A DNA stretch of 64,000 nucleotides from Celoporthe dispersa. Taxonomy: Eukaryota > Ascomycota > Sordariomycetes > Diaporthales > Cryphonectriaceae. The stretch covers positions 372,001 through 436,000 of the forward strand of contig WAID01000010.1 in the NCBI GenBank assembly GCA_016584495.1, read 5' to 3'. This document shows positions 9,842-21,933 of this stretch, piece by piece (the first letter of the stretch is position 1; the number at the start of each line of letters is the position of its first letter). A program made the position numbers and the translations under genes. The notes beneath the pieces were generated by a model. That model saw nothing but the letters and a program-made list of their open reading frames with translations. It searched no databases and was not told the DNA's origin.

Positions 9842-12450
9842 GGCGCGGAATTAGACACGACGAGACGTTACAAGACACTCAGCGAACATGAACGGGTATG
9901 GAGATTTTTGGATTAGTACGCATCGGAATGCTAGAGCGGATAGATTGGCGTTCAAGTGCTGTTAGGGCCAGAAGAGGCTTAAGAGCATGGATTATTCCAT
10001 TGGGTTATTTTTTTTTTTCTTCGGGCAGCATTTAGAATTCATCAGCAATGCTTAATACGCAATGGCAGTATTTTTATGTTCAGCGGTCAAAAAGTTTGCT
10101 GATTGCTGTTTCCCTGTCTGAAGCAGTTATTATATCTTGGGAAAGTCCGGGACATAGTATTGCCCCCAGACCCGTCCGTTATTCTCATAGCCATATGAGC
10201 GTGGACCACCTATGAGCCTGAGACGAGGTTCTCTCACTATGTCTTTTGTTCTCTAAATAGAACTCCCGCACTATCTCTACTCCTTTTCCCGGTCAAAAGG
10301 CTCTCAGCCTCGTTCATGCATTCATGCTAATGGAAAAAAGGGCGAAAGGAGCATGGATAGGGTCTAATAGCAGCAGGAAGAACGAAGAAGAGGCATTCCC
10401 GTGATGAATAGGTTTCATATTCATTCAGTAGTATGTAAAGTCTCCAAATCGTTTCATACATCAAATGACCTATATAGCAGGATTGATTGCTTCACTTTAC
10501 TAGGCTCTTTCTCCTCGTAACGCTTAAACTTCTAGACTGCGTGTAGACCTATTTCAGGAAAAGGTCCTGTGTCGAGGTTTGGCCTGCCGAAAATGGCAGC
10601 CCAGACTCGCCATTTCTGGAACCCCAAAACACCCCCGACAAGAACATTTTACCTAGGGGGGAAGGGGGGGAGGGCATGTATACTTCCCCAGCCCACGCAT
10701 CACAGTGGGCAGCGTAACTCTAAACAGGCTTGGTGAAAAGCTAGGATCTTGGAATTAGGCGACTAGGAGCCGGAGAATAGGACATAAAAAGGAAAAATGT
10801 TTTCAGGTCGGCCAGGCTGCTGTATATTAATTATCTTGTATTTTCAGTTAAATCCTCGAGACCACTTGAAACGTATTCTCTCCGCCTTTTATTGCAAGAG
10901 CGCTGCTATTGCATTATCATTGTTATAAACAATACGGCACATAATATCCCCCACTTCGCTCGGTCTCGTAGCATCTTTGCCGCGGGAATCTTGTTTGCCG
11001 GCTTCGCGATGAGGGTAAATCCATCTCGTCTAATTCTTCCCAGTGCGCTCGACATCAGTGGCCCTGGTCAAAAGGCCCTCCAAGCACCAAAGCTGATCAA
11101 ATTTGTATAGTCCCCACAATCTAAGTTGAAATAAATAATCCAAGCAGAGGACCATGACATATATTAAATCGTGATCTCGGCCGTGAGTTGGGTAGGGACT
11201 CCTTCTAGCCTAGAAGGTCGAAAGGCAGGAAGAGGAGAGTCTAGAGGCAAAACAATGACTAGAGACATTGATAAGAATATGTCGTGTTTGCAAACAATGC
11301 AAAGACGGGCCGCTGAAGCAAGAGCAGATCGAATGCCGACAATATCTTATCGAGGGCAGGCTGGGCTTGAACATAATTAGTACCACGGGAATCTTAGCAT
11401 TATACGCCTCACATCTATGTAAGATGTGACCTTGCTGCGTTTGCTTATTTTGAAATGCAATTTGATATCACAGGTAACGGAGCTGAGATCTTGGATGCAA
11501 GGTGCGTATGAGTGAAAAGCAAGCCTCTGATGCAAGAGTACGACTTAAACGTCTTGGGATGTGTGCTCACCTTGTTCTTTTGCTGAGTGGAGGCTTAGAA
11601 CATTTAGCATAATTTAGAGTAGGAATAATCTTCCGACCCTCTTGTCTAAGCTTGCTGTATGCTCGTTGCAACCCTCGATTTGAGGCTGATCCTGCCTCTA
11701 GGGACGTCGAAATGATTGATCAGTCTCAAACGTTCATAGCGTATAATTGATCTGCACAAGACCAATAACTCTGAATTACCTGGTTCTCGGCCTGTCTCCC
11801 CTGCACGAGATCGGCCGCGCCCAGATGCCCCCTCGTACCATACGCGCCATAGTGCAAAGCAGCCTGCATAAATCCTACAAGCTACCCCGGATTCTCCAAT
11901 CCAGGAGTGGATGCATTCCCCGTCCTCACGCTATCCTTCCCCGCGAAGGGTGATGACTTTGAAGACAAGGGTCCGCGTCCTCCTCCAAGAACTTCCACCA
12001 ATGGCCCACCGGACGGCTTGTCCTAATGCATTCTGGGGCTCACATGGACCCCTCGACGCCATCATGAGAGCTCTGCAGGCTCTATCATGTTGTATGCAGG
12101 CTCTTGCGGCGTAGTCGGGCCGCCGCTCCTGTCACGCGATCTGGTTGAGGTAAGGTCTCGACCATCCCCTCGCATGTGCCTGGCTGCAGCGTTGGACGTG
12201 AGGAGAAGAAGGGGTGAAGACTGGATCCCTAATAAGAGCCTCGCGAGACCCAGCATGCCGGGTGCAGACGCGATTGCTACCGTGACATTCGTTGGGCAGG
12301 GTCTCTTTGTTTTCTTTCCCCCCTCTTTCTTAAGAGACCAATCCTCACCCGACATCGACACCGTCTGGTCCCAAGAGCCATAGAAAGGCCTCCTCGTCAA
12401 GGCCGCCGTAAATACTTAGCAAGATCAACTTCTCGAAGGGGTCAGCCAGT
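9842..12450. other. Gene-poor intergenic region
   Basis: There are 2.6 kb with no frame I can support. A G-rich patch at about 10656-10673 (G6, G7) and A/T-rich stretches around 10800-11150 are the only visible structures. The last few hundred bases belong to the sugar transporter promoter. Confidence 0.5.
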
Positions 12451-14328
12451 ATGGATATCACCCAGAGCAAGGAGTCGGGCCCTCAGCACCTCGACGAGAA
12501 GGGACCCGATCCTGATTTCTCGAATTCCAAGTTCATCAATCATGAGGCGGCGCAGGCCACGGCGAACGAGCACAGCTTGACCCTGTGGCAAGCCCTGAGG
12601 ACGTACAAGAAAGCCGCGTTCTGGTCGGTCCGTAAGTAAAAGACCCCCCGCATAGTCTTTCATGAACGGTCTCCCCTTCCGCTGCTCCTGATCTGCTCAC
12701 GACGACGCACAGTGATCTCCACCACCGTTATCATGGAGGGTTACGACACCCAGCTGCTAGGAAACTTCTGGGGCTATACGGCCTTCCGCAACAAGTTCGG
12801 CAAATACGACGGCCCTGAGAACGGCTACCAGGTCAGCTCTGCGTGGCAGACCGGAATCAACGACATCGGCGCTGTTGGCAACATGATCGGTGCGCTGGCA
12901 AACGGCTACCTGACAGCCAAGTATGGACACCGCATAGTCCTCATGGGCAGTCTTGTGTGGCTCTCGGCCGCCATCTTCATGTGCTTCTTCGCTCCGAACA
13001 TCCAGGTCCTGCTCGTGGGCGAGTTCCTCTGCAACATCCCGTGGGGCGTGTTCGCAACGACAGGGCCTGCCTATGCTGCCGAGGTCGCGCCGCTTGCCCT
13101 TCGTGGCTACCTCACCGCCTACATCAACCTGTGCTGGTGCATTGGCCAGTTCATCGCTTCCGGGGTCCTCAAGGGCCTCGAGGCCAACACGTCGGAGTGG
13201 TCCTACAAGATCCCCTTTGCCGTCCAGTGGGTCTGGCCTGTCCCGCTCTTCATCGCCGCCCTGCTCGCGCCCGAGTCGCCCTGGTTCCTGGTCCGACAAG
13301 GAAAGCTGGAGTCGGCCAAGAAGTCCCTGATGCGCCTGTCCCAGCCGGAGCACAACGTCGACTACGACTCCACCATTGCCCTCATGGTACACACAGATAA
13401 GATTGAGAAGGAGGAACGGGCTGGCGTGTCGTTTGTGGACTGCTTCAGGGGAACGAACCGCCGCCGGACAGAGATTGCCATCATGTGTTTTGTGAGCCAG
13501 GTCACCGACGGTGGTGCGCTGGCTTATACCGGAACCTTTTGTGAGTCGCCTTCAGTACCTCGTTCCCCTTGACACCCCCGTGCCGCCTGGACCCGGTGCT
13601 CTCGCGTCTGCCCAGCCTGCTGATACTGCCCACAGTCTACGAGCAAGCTGGCCTGAGCACCGACCTCTCCTACGACCTTGGTCTCGTCGGCACCGCCATC
13701 GCGTTCATCGGCGTCATCATCTCGTGGCTGTACATCTCGAAGTGGGGCCGGAGGACCATCTGGCTCGGAGGCTCGTACGCCCTCGTCCTATGCCTCTTCC
13801 TCATCGGCATCATGGCCTCCGTGACGCCACAGACCAGCGGCCTCGGAATCGCCGAGTCCGTTATGTGCATTGTCTGGCTCGGCTCTTATTCGATGAGTGT
13901 CGGCCCGATCGTGTACACCATCGTCGCGGAGATCGGCTCGACTCGTCTGAGGACCCAGACTGTCGTCCTTGGTCGTACGGCGTATTACTTTGCCAATCTC
14001 ATCGGTGGCATCTTGGAGCCGTACTTCATGTCGCCCACCGCGTGGAATGCCAAGGGAAAGACTGTGAGTCTCGCCCCTCGGGGATCTGACTGAGTCTCAG
14101 TCATGGTGCGTTTCGAGCCTGTTTGCTGACATCATGTTCTCTTTGCAGGCTTACTTCTGGGGCTGCCTGTACTTCCTGACGACGGTTTGGGGCTGGTTCC
14201 GTCTGCCAGAAACCAAGGACCGCACTTTCGAGGAGATGGACATCATGTTCCAGCGCAACATTCCCTCCCGCAAGTTCGCCACGTACGACATCAACGCTGA
14301 GGCTGATGACCGGTTTGTGGAGCACTGA
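12451..14328 (+). CDS. MFS sugar/alpha-glucoside permease
   Basis: Four exons, 12451-12631, 12713-13540, 13636-14063 and 14149-14328, have good GTAAGT or GTGAGT donors and CAG acceptors and give 538 residues with consistent phases. The protein has the twelve-helix sugar-porter pattern: a cytosolic N-terminus of about 60 residues, LISTTVIMEGYDTQLLG in helix 1, the PESPWFLVRQGK motif after helix 6, SKWGRRTIW in the loop after helix 8 and PETKDRTFEEMD after helix 12. This set is typical of the fungal maltose/general alpha-glucoside permease branch, which moves sugar with protons across the plasma membrane. Exact substrate cannot be told from sequence. No starch or maltose enzyme lies beside it. 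Confidence 0.93.
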
Positions 14329-15460
14329 GCGATGCGAAGGTCATTGTGCGAGCATGGATGAAGAGCTGTCGACCAAGAAGTCTTCGTTTCGTGTAGAGAC
14401 CGAGCGATAGCAAACAGAATATGCTGTATCGCTCTCGTTCACCTTGGCCTTGCACAAATTTGTCATGCAGCCTTTTTCTCCGGCCCTCGTGAAATCGATT
14501 TCCAGCCTAGTGGTCACTATCCCCACGAATAAACCACAACCTTGAGCCCATCGCAGGACCCATTCGGTAGATTAGTAGTACCTGTTGCGAAATACCAGTG
14601 TTCAAGCCTATGAGAATGCCGACACCACTGAATGATTCGGGATGGCCGGTCAAAACCCATCTCCACGCCCTATCCCTTACGGACGCGCCTACTATGTAGC
14701 TAAAGGAGACTCATTTATAAGCAGATGCTTTGGCTATGTTGAGGGGATCGGAAGTCAGCGCTCAAGGGCAAGCCGTCGACCAGACAGTAGTTTCCACATT
14801 CGTACTCGCTATGGGTCACATGAAATGATACCGGGACCAAAGATCATGACCTGTAACCAGTACACTGCTTTGAAAGCTGCTTCGGGTATAAGGGACTTTG
14901 TGATGGCCGATGGCTTGCGAAGAATACAGAGAAAGGCAAAGCGTGTTCTATCGTGCGCTGCCTAGACAGCAAGGCCGGGGGTAAACCCAAGATCGCCGTT
15001 CCCATTGCCCAGGTGACAGGAGCGAGCTCTGAGGCGTAGTGTCGGGAACAAGAGCGTGCGCGACCTTTTCATGGTGAAGTGCTGAATCTCGATTAGCTTT
15101 TGAGGGCATCAGTTATTAAGCCGCGTGGGGAAGACTGACTGACGCCCGACAGCATACTCGTCCGTCGCCTCTGCCTCCAATTTTAAACATTACAATCATA
15201 CACACTCCCCCAGATCACACTCCCCCAGATCATCCTACCCCTTCATCGCGAGGTATAAAGCGAGGGCAGGTATGTGGTACGCATGTGTGCCATCTTCATT
15301 ACCTGTTCTTGCACTGTGGAAACGGAAACGGGTTGTCCTCCTCAAAGCGGCGCTTCTTGGGGTTAGTCCTAGGTTCAGGCTTGCGGCGAGATTTGGGGCC
15401 AGGATCGAAGCCGGCATTGAGGTCAGGCCTAGGTCCAGTGTTGGTGACAGGTGAATGTTC
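14329..15460. other. Intergenic region
   Basis: This lies downstream of the permease and downstream of the minus-strand 170-residue protein. No protein-like frame is seen. It contains a perfect 15-bp tandem duplication at 15201-15230. Confidence 0.5.
15201..15230. repeat. Perfect 15-bp tandem duplication
   Basis: The unit CACACTCCCCCAGAT occurs twice head to tail (15201-15215 and 15216-15230) in the 3' flank of the next minus-strand gene. Confidence 0.9.
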
Positions 15461-16065
15461 CTAAATATCCACGTCGTCGTCCTCGTCCATTGCCTCCAGC
15501 TTCCCCTTCCCAGCGGCCTCCTCCTCGGCCTCGTCATCGTCCGGTGAGAGCTGAGGCCACTGGACTACAAACTCAGGTGGGCTGTCAAGGTCGTCGGGGT
15601 CTCGAATGACAAAAGCCACGAGGGAGGAGTTCTTTAGTCCCTTGCTGGCGGGGGTCTCGTCGCCCTGGATCTTCAGATCCCTCCATCCCTTGTCACTGTC
15701 ATTTGGGTCCCTCAGCACGCCGTACGAGATGCGTATGTCCTGGTCCACCGGCGGCAAGGGTTTGGGAGGTGCACCGAAGCGCGCGGATAGGCCTTTGTTA
15801 TTGGAATCCCTGTTGCGATCTCGGTCACGGATGGCGAAGATCAGCTCGGCGGCCACGTCGGAGAAGGTGGAGAGAGGGTTGACGAGGAGGGAGAAGGTGT
15901 GTATGCCATATCGCATGCAGAGGCAGATTGGCATATCAGCTGGGTCCTGATGTACAGCTTCCTTGGGAGGCTTCAAGAAACGTTAGCATCGTTGAGATGT
16001 TTCGAGTGGCAGACACGTAAAGTGGTGTACAAACACGTCGCGGGGTATTAGCAACTCCTTACCAT
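15461..16065 (-). CDS. Conserved fungal protein of unknown function, acidic tail
   Basis: The best model is two exons. The first is only the ATG at 16063-16065; the 92-nt intron 15971-16062 (GTAAGG donor, GCTAAC branch, GAAG end) follows directly, and exon 2 (15461-15970) gives MPPKEAVHQDPADMP and onward, 170 residues. The body holds an HTFSLLVNPLSTFSDV strand-helix unit, a run of Asp/Arg, then IRISYGVLRDPND and GWRDLKIQGDE, and ends in a strongly acidic tail (EDDDVDI). I recall similar HQDPADMP proteins as widespread and uncharacterised in ascomycetes. There is no signal peptide or membrane segment, so it is probably nuclear or cytosolic. The acidic tail suggests binding to basic partners; that is inference. 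Confidence 0.75.
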
Positions 16066-16595
16066 CTTGACAGCCTGAGAGGTCATGCAACCTCGAGCGA
16101 CCGAAAATATGCGTTTGGGTACACCTGGTGTGTCGGTTGAGGAGGTGCAGACGGAGGGCAGGTAGGGGCTGAAATGAGGATGCTGCAAAGGTTGACGGCC
16201 GGCCAGCCAGCGGGGTTGAGATGTAAGGGAGGTTGCGAGAGGCCGACAAAAGGTTCTGGGAGCTTCAGCACAAGCTACCACTGAATGTACTGTGGCCCTA
16301 CGACAGCAGTGTCGAACGCTACCGCTCAGGGTTACGTCAGGGCCTGCAGCTCAGCGGGTGGGCCCTGCACTGCAGCAGCTTAGCTACTTGCCTAGTCTGG
16401 CAGGCAGTCGGGCATGGATACGAAAATCCAGCTTCAGAAATGCATCGAAACAGCTCTTTGTGACTTCCACCTCGACAGCATGGGATAACACGGCGCCACC
16501 CTTTCCCACCAGACGCTGCAGTACCTCTGAAGAATCGAGCCCTGATACCTGGATCCCTTGATCATATTCCCCTGGTCTCGCGACTGACTAGTGAG
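16066..16595. other. Divergent promoter region
   Basis: There are 530 bases between the minus-strand 170-residue protein and the plus-strand Tim17-like gene. No gene is seen; both promoters should be here. Confidence 0.5.
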
Positions 16596-17336
16596 ATGTT
16601 CAGTCGACCGCCCAAGACTGAAGAGGAGTGGCAGGCCCTCCTCAGCCGGCCGAGACCACCACCGATCTCACGGGAGGAACAGATGAGACTCGCCCTCGAG
16701 AGCTCTCGCCTACACCTGATGGCTCCCACCAGGATCATACTCGCAGCCGTCAGCTCGTTCGGCGTGGGCGCCGCGCTGGGGTTCTCGCAGGGGGAGCAAG
16801 ATGGCGGGCCTTCAGTTCCGCGCAGAGCATGCCCACAAGCTGCCCACCACGCCCACCGGATGGTTTATGTACCACAAGAGCAAGAACTACAACATGGCCC
16901 GGGCGAGCGTGAGAGAGGCCGTCAGGATGGGTGCCAGGGTCTCCTTCTGGACCACTGCCATGTTCTCCATCGAGAATCTCTACGACAACTACCGCCAGTC
17001 TAATGACTTTGTCAACACCGTCTTGGCCTCCTTGACCGTCGCCGGTGGCTTCAGTGTCTGGAGTATGTATGCCCTTGTGTCCATGCCTCTTGTCTCCACC
17101 ATACCGCTGGAGGGCTGCGCTGGGAACTTCCGCTGACCATGCATCGTTTGTACACAGACAGGTTCAGCCTCGCCATGACCGCTCGAACGACAAAGACCGC
17201 CCTCGTCGTTGGCCTCGTCTACGGTGGCTTGCAGGATGTCATGGGTGCAGCTCGGGGTCGACACATAGGCTACATTGACTGGCTTCGGAGACGCTTCGCG
17301 TCTGTTGCTGGGGAAAAAGAGACGGCTGCCCCCTGA
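16596..17336 (+). CDS. Small Tim17-like membrane protein, frameshifted
   Basis: Exon 1 is 16596-17062 and exon 2 is 17158-17336, with a GTATGT donor, TGACC branch and CACAG acceptor. The first frame gives MFSRPPKTEEEW up to GVGAALGFSQG. From there the coding continues one frame over (SKMAGLQFRAEHAHKLP and on). The join is at the G5 run 16790-16794; with four G the two halves fuse cleanly into 214 residues. The fused GFSQGSKMAGL..HAHKLP pattern with Gly-rich helices (VSSFGVGAALGF, ALVVGLVYGGLQDVMGAA) resembles small fungal Tim17/22-type mitochondrial inner-membrane proteins. Exact identity is not known. I treat the break as one extra G. Confidence 0.7.
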
Positions 17337-18712
17337 GTTCCCGACGCTGGTTGGCCAGACCCGACATAATACGGTTTCCGTCCTGCACTGGGGCGAGCAA
17401 CATCCAGGAGGATCTCATTTTGCAGCCACCGCGCACGGTTGTGTCCGACAAGAACCAATGCCCGATCGTCGGACGTGTTCTTGTCATGCCTACGCCCCGG
17501 GCTGGAGTTATGTTCGATCCAAGCAGCGGCTTCGGGAGACATGGCAGCATCCAGACGCTTCCTGACATCCTTAAGCCTCCTTGAGCCGTTTCTCCACTGC
17601 ATCCTTCTTGCGCTAGGGAGGACGAATTTGCGGACTCCTCTGGAGAACGTGGTGCAACACACGAGGAGAACTTAAAAGCTGCTGCCATACTATGCCTCGA
17701 CCCCTTCCGAAAGGTTGACAGGCCGCCAGACTAGCGAGGGCAAGCCAGCCCCGCACATCGGCTGTGCTGTGGTCGCTCCAAGGGGACCCACAAAGAGCCG
17801 AACTGCACGCCAGCCAGCGGGCCAAGTACGGCCAAGCTAAGATGCTCGCATCCAACGACCTAAACCGACCATACTGCAGACACGCGCCTCAGTCCGGGGC
17901 CCTAACATCTTGGGGTTCCCTCCCCACATTTCATGCTACGCTATCTCGCATCACCCACGGCCGTGGCCTGCTGAAGGTTGTCCCCAGCGCTGCTCCGTAC
18001 TGCACAGTGTCACGAGACATGTCGCTGCGACTTGCGATTCGAGCCTGGCGGGGCTGCTGGGCAAATAATGACAAGATGAAAACAGCCTCATTTGTCAGTG
18101 GCCTTGTTGTGTACCTAAGGCGTTGGTCGACCGACGGCTAGCCACGGCATTCTAAGGAGCAGAGCAGCACGTGCACCCGCGATAAGGAAACTAGAGGGAT
18201 TGGCCTTGCTACAGCAGTCGACGTTGACCGTGATTGAGCACAGCACCCTGCGGGCTTCTGGCCGCAGGTGAGGAGATAACTAGTCGGGGATCCTGCAACG
18301 GCAGGGATGGATGCTACGGTCGACATCGGCCAAAAGGAGTCCCCGCCATGAGACAACAGACCAGTGTCCCGCCCGCTTGTCATCATCGAGACGGTGACCG
18401 TCGGACGTCGTACTGTCGTTGCGATTACCGGAGATAAAGGATATGGCTCCATCAGTCAAAGGCCCGGGGGGCCTCCTCCTTCCTTGGCTGATCCCGACCA
18501 GGTACAAGTAGGTTGGATGGCCTCCGACTTCACGAGGCCAAACAAAGACGTCCATCTGCCTTTGCCTCATCTTTAATACTCATTATCGTCTCTCAGGCTG
18601 GCCTTGCATCTCCGATCATTCCGGCCTGTAAAGCTTGTGTGAATCCGTATCAGCGCCACTGCCTGCTGCTTGTTCCCTGTTCGCCGCTGAGACCTCGCCC
18701 CTCCTACACGCG
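17337..18712. other. Intergenic region
   Basis: Several overlapping frames of 60-150 codons exist on both strands (for example 17239-17688 minus), but none shows a recognisable domain, intron signals or a consistent start. It should contain the 3' end of the Tim17-like gene and the promoter of proline dehydrogenase. Confidence 0.45.
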
Positions 18713-20426
18713 ATGGCTTCAATGCGGCCCCTCTTGGCTGCTGCCCCTCGAGAGAGGACGGTGGCTCTTGTGCCTTCCGTCTCGACTCGTGGGCGCACAC
18801 TCGCACCTACCAGCACAGTCCCGGCCTCATGCCTGAAATATCGACCTCTCCGCCAACCTCAGTTCAACCGTATGGCCTCCACAGCATCCTCACAGGCATC
18901 GCCAGCACCAACATCGACATCTCGCGCCCTACACTCCTCCACGACCACCCGACAGGCTGGCGTCACGCTCAATCACACCGATAACACCACCCTCCCCCTC
19001 CAACCCCCCTGTTGAGCCAATTATTCCGCCAGTGTCGTCCGGCATGAAGGCCAAAGCGCCACTATCTATCCTCCCCCTCCAGACCGTCCTCCGTTCTCTG
19101 GCTGTGACGACCATCTCCTCGTCACCAATCCTCTTGTCACCATCGTTGGCAATCATGAACGTACTGGCGCACACCAACAACGGACTCCTGGACCCAGACC
19201 GCAACCCTCTCCTAAAGCACCTCATCAAGTCCACTTTCTACGCCCAGTTTTGTGCGGGAGAGAATGCTGCCGAGGTGCGCAGCACCATCGCTCGGCTGAA
19301 GGGGCTAGGTTTCTCGGGCGTAATTTTGGGGTATGCGAAGGAGGTGGTGCTCACGGATGCGGAGACAAAGGAGCTGTCGAGCTGTGGAGCTGAAACCAAG
19401 GAGCTGGGAGGGCAAGCGAAGAAAGAGATCACCCACTGGACCCAGGGCACACTGGAGACGGTCAGGCTCGCAGACGAGGGCGATTACGTTGCACTGAAGT
19501 ATGTGGTTGCAATTCTGGGAGACCATCTCAAGGCGAGCAGCTGACGATTCCTGAACAGGTTCACCGGCGCCGGCCGACAGGCCCTCTGGACCCTCTCCGA
19601 GCGCCTTCCACCGCCAAAGGCCCTCGCAGATGCCATTGATGAGATCTGCATGCTCGCAGCCTCGCGCGGGGTGCGTCTCCTCTTCGACGCGGAGCAACAG
19701 GCGGTTCAGCACGGGATTGACGACTGGACGCTCGAGTACATGCGCAAGTATAACAAGCCCTCCTCGCCTTCCTCCGGTCCGGCCAAGGCGGTGATCTATG
19801 GCACCTACCAGGCCTACCTGAAAGCCACGCCCTCAGTTCTCGCCTCGCACCTGCACGCCGCGCAGCAGGAGGGCTTCACCCTGGGCGTGAAGCTCGTGCG
19901 TGGCGCATACCTAGGTTCAGACCCGCGGCACCTCATCCATGATACCAAGGCAGATACCGACGCGTGCTACAACGGCATCGCGGAGGCCCTGCTCAGACGC
20001 AAGTGGGCTGGCCCACTGGCACAGTTCGCCCGGGACGGCGGCGAGAGCTTCCCAGCAGTCAACATGGTCCTCGCCTCGCACAATGCCGAGACCGTCCGCA
20101 AGGCCCGCGCCGTGCTGGAGGAGGGGCCGACGGAGACGGAAATCGCATTCGCACAGCTGCAGGGCATGGCGGACGAGGTGAGCTGTGAGATCCTCGCCTC
20201 CAAGGACGGGGCCAGCGGAGCAGCCGCCGCGGAACACGCGAAGGAGGTGTTCAAGCCGAGGGCGTACAAGTACCTCGTCTGGGGATCCACCGGCGAGTGT
20301 ATGAAGTACCTCCTCCGCAGAGCGCAGGAGAACCGCGATGCGGTAGGGAGGACCCAGAGTGGGCGGGATGCGATGAAGGCGGAGGTCTGGAGGCGAATGA
20401 AGGCAGCATTGGGTGTGGCGGCGTAA
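18713..20426 (+). CDS. PUT1: Proline dehydrogenase (mitochondrial), frameshifted in the leader
   Basis: This FAD enzyme oxidises proline to pyrroline-5-carboxylate in mitochondria, the first step of proline use. The start at 18713 gives an Arg/Ser-rich, acid-free leader typical of a transit peptide. At the C6 run 19004-19009 the frame must change; with one C fewer it continues as PVEPIIPPVSSGMKAKAPLS into the conserved body. Exon 1 ends at 19498 (GTATGT donor, 60-nt intron) and exon 2 is 19559-20426, 550 residues in all. Family marks are FYAQFCAGE, the long ILGYAKEVVL helix, KLVRGAYLGSDPR, LASHNAETV, LQGMADEVSCEI and the RRAQENRDA end that carries the substrate-binding arginines. The PRODH beta8-alpha8 barrel appears complete. 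No pyrroline-5-carboxylate dehydrogenase or other proline-use gene is adjacent. Confidence 0.9.
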
Positions 20427-21253
20427 GGGCATGATAACTTTATTTTATCAGGTAAACCGGGGCGGTGTCCAGCGCTATTTTCTTTGGTTGGGATTCAAGA
20501 TTGATCCTTAGGCTCCTGAATTCATGAGAAACGAGAGTACCATTAGGTGTTGGCCGGTCAATGATACTAGACATGAAATCACGCAGATCCGATGTGTCTG
20601 TATCCCTGTGCCTATAATCGTATTTTCTTGTGCGCATTGTATCTCCATGAGAGAGAGAGAGCAGCCATGACAACAGGACTCCGCCGCTGCCTGCTTGGCT
20701 GAATCGTGAGATTTGACTGCCGTGCTAGCTAATGTGATGTGGGTAGGGCCGACACTTGCTAGGCGATCGTGAACTGTACTCGTGGTATACCTCAGCCTAC
20801 GGGGCCTCGCTCTTTTGCGCCTGGTCTTCAGGTCTTCCCAGCTGAGCACCAATGGTTGTCATTGCGGAGCAGCGGCGGAAAGCTCGGCGGCCTGTTCCGC
20901 AAGAGCCACAGCAATGGCTGGGCAAGCATTTCAACACGATCTTGGCGCTGCATGATCTCAGTGCATGGTTGATTGAGACATCTGACGAGTGCTTTCCGAA
21001 GGAAGCCGACATTCCATGCCTGGAGCACAGAAGGACTCTCTTGAAAAGCCTATCGGGTGGCCGTATCCTCCGTCAACGCCATGTAGTGTCCTCTTCTCAA
21101 CAAGGACAATCATGGTGGCGATAAGAGCGTCTCTTGGTCGTCGTCGCAGGGCCGATGGGGTATTTGGCTGCTGGAGAAGCTGGCGCGCGATCGCAGGACA
21201 ACGTCGGATAGTTCGCTTTCAAGGTCTGGGACAGTCCACTCAAATTTAGTCGT
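20427..21253. other. Convergent 3' intergenic region
   Basis: This lies between the 3' ends of proline dehydrogenase and Cgi121. Short frames only; nothing supported. Confidence 0.5.
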
Positions 21254-21933
21254 TCAGACTCCGCGTAAGGCCATGGCGCCGACAATGAGCATCTCCGACT
21301 CTTTGAGCTTGCGGTCCCGATCCTTGATGGCGTTCAGAGAAGGCGCGCCATTGAGCTTGTAGTACTTGTTGACCTTGGGCCAGTCTGTCGTCTTGGAAAT
21401 CTCCTCGTCGGTGAAGAAGACTGCGGTTCCCTCCACGCTCTCGGAAAGGTGTTTCCAGACATCCTCGGCGGTGGGCGGGTGGGGTCGTTCGTCGGTGGGA
21501 AAGAGAACCTTGACAACAATGATGTCTTGAACCTCGGGCGAGATGCCGTAGCGACGATAGGCTTCTGAGATCTAAGGGGAGGGGGGCGTGAAGCAGTCGT
21601 CAGAAGAGCGCCTCGTGACACACGCAGACCGGTGCGCTGCGACTTGAGACTTACGTTGTTGCTAGCGCTCAGCGCGATGACGGTCTCTGCATGAACATTG
21701 GGAGACCGCAGCTTTCCGCCGAGGAGGACGGAGAGGGCCTTGTACGTTGCGGACAGGACATGGAAGCGGGAGACGATGGTTGTGGCGTCGATGAAGGCGT
21801 ACTCGAAGTCAGCATTGCGGGCGAGGAGCTGCGACTGTAGGAACCCCGCGTTCGACACATTCCTGAAGAAGGCGACGTGCACACTGTGCGAGGCTGGCAC
21901 GTGCTCGAGGGAGACGGTCTCGAGGAGCGCCAT
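21254..21933 (-). CDS. cgi121: EKC/KEOPS complex subunit Cgi121
   Basis: Exon 1 is 21655-21933 and exon 2 is 21254-21571 (GTAAGT donor, CTTAG acceptor, 83-nt intron), giving 198 residues. The sequence reads as a full Cgi121/TPRKB protein: MALLETVSLEHVP, VHVAFFRNVSNAG, FEYAFIDATTIVS, HVLSATYKAL, LRSPNVHAETVIALSASNN, then ISEAYRRYGIS, DIIVVKVLF and the C-terminal ALRGV. Cgi121 binds the Bud32 kinase in KEOPS, the complex that makes t6A37 on ANN-reading tRNAs and, in yeast, affects telomeres. The intron falls between the conserved SASNN and ISEAYR. The start is the first ATG giving the conserved MALLE opening; 47 further in-frame codons upstream are probably leader. Confidence 0.93.

Noticed and set aside
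12757..13392. Minus-strand frame of 211 codons opposite the sugar permease
   Set aside because: Shadow of the permease exon with no recognisable motif.
17239..17688. Overlapping minus frames of 130-149 codons
   Set aside because: Two frames are open at once, neither with family motifs or a convincing start; treated as chance in GC-rich DNA.
18961..19045. An intron instead of a frameshift in proline dehydrogenase
   Set aside because: I tried GT..AG pairs around the C6 run; the available donor (GTCACG) and acceptors do not give the right phase.
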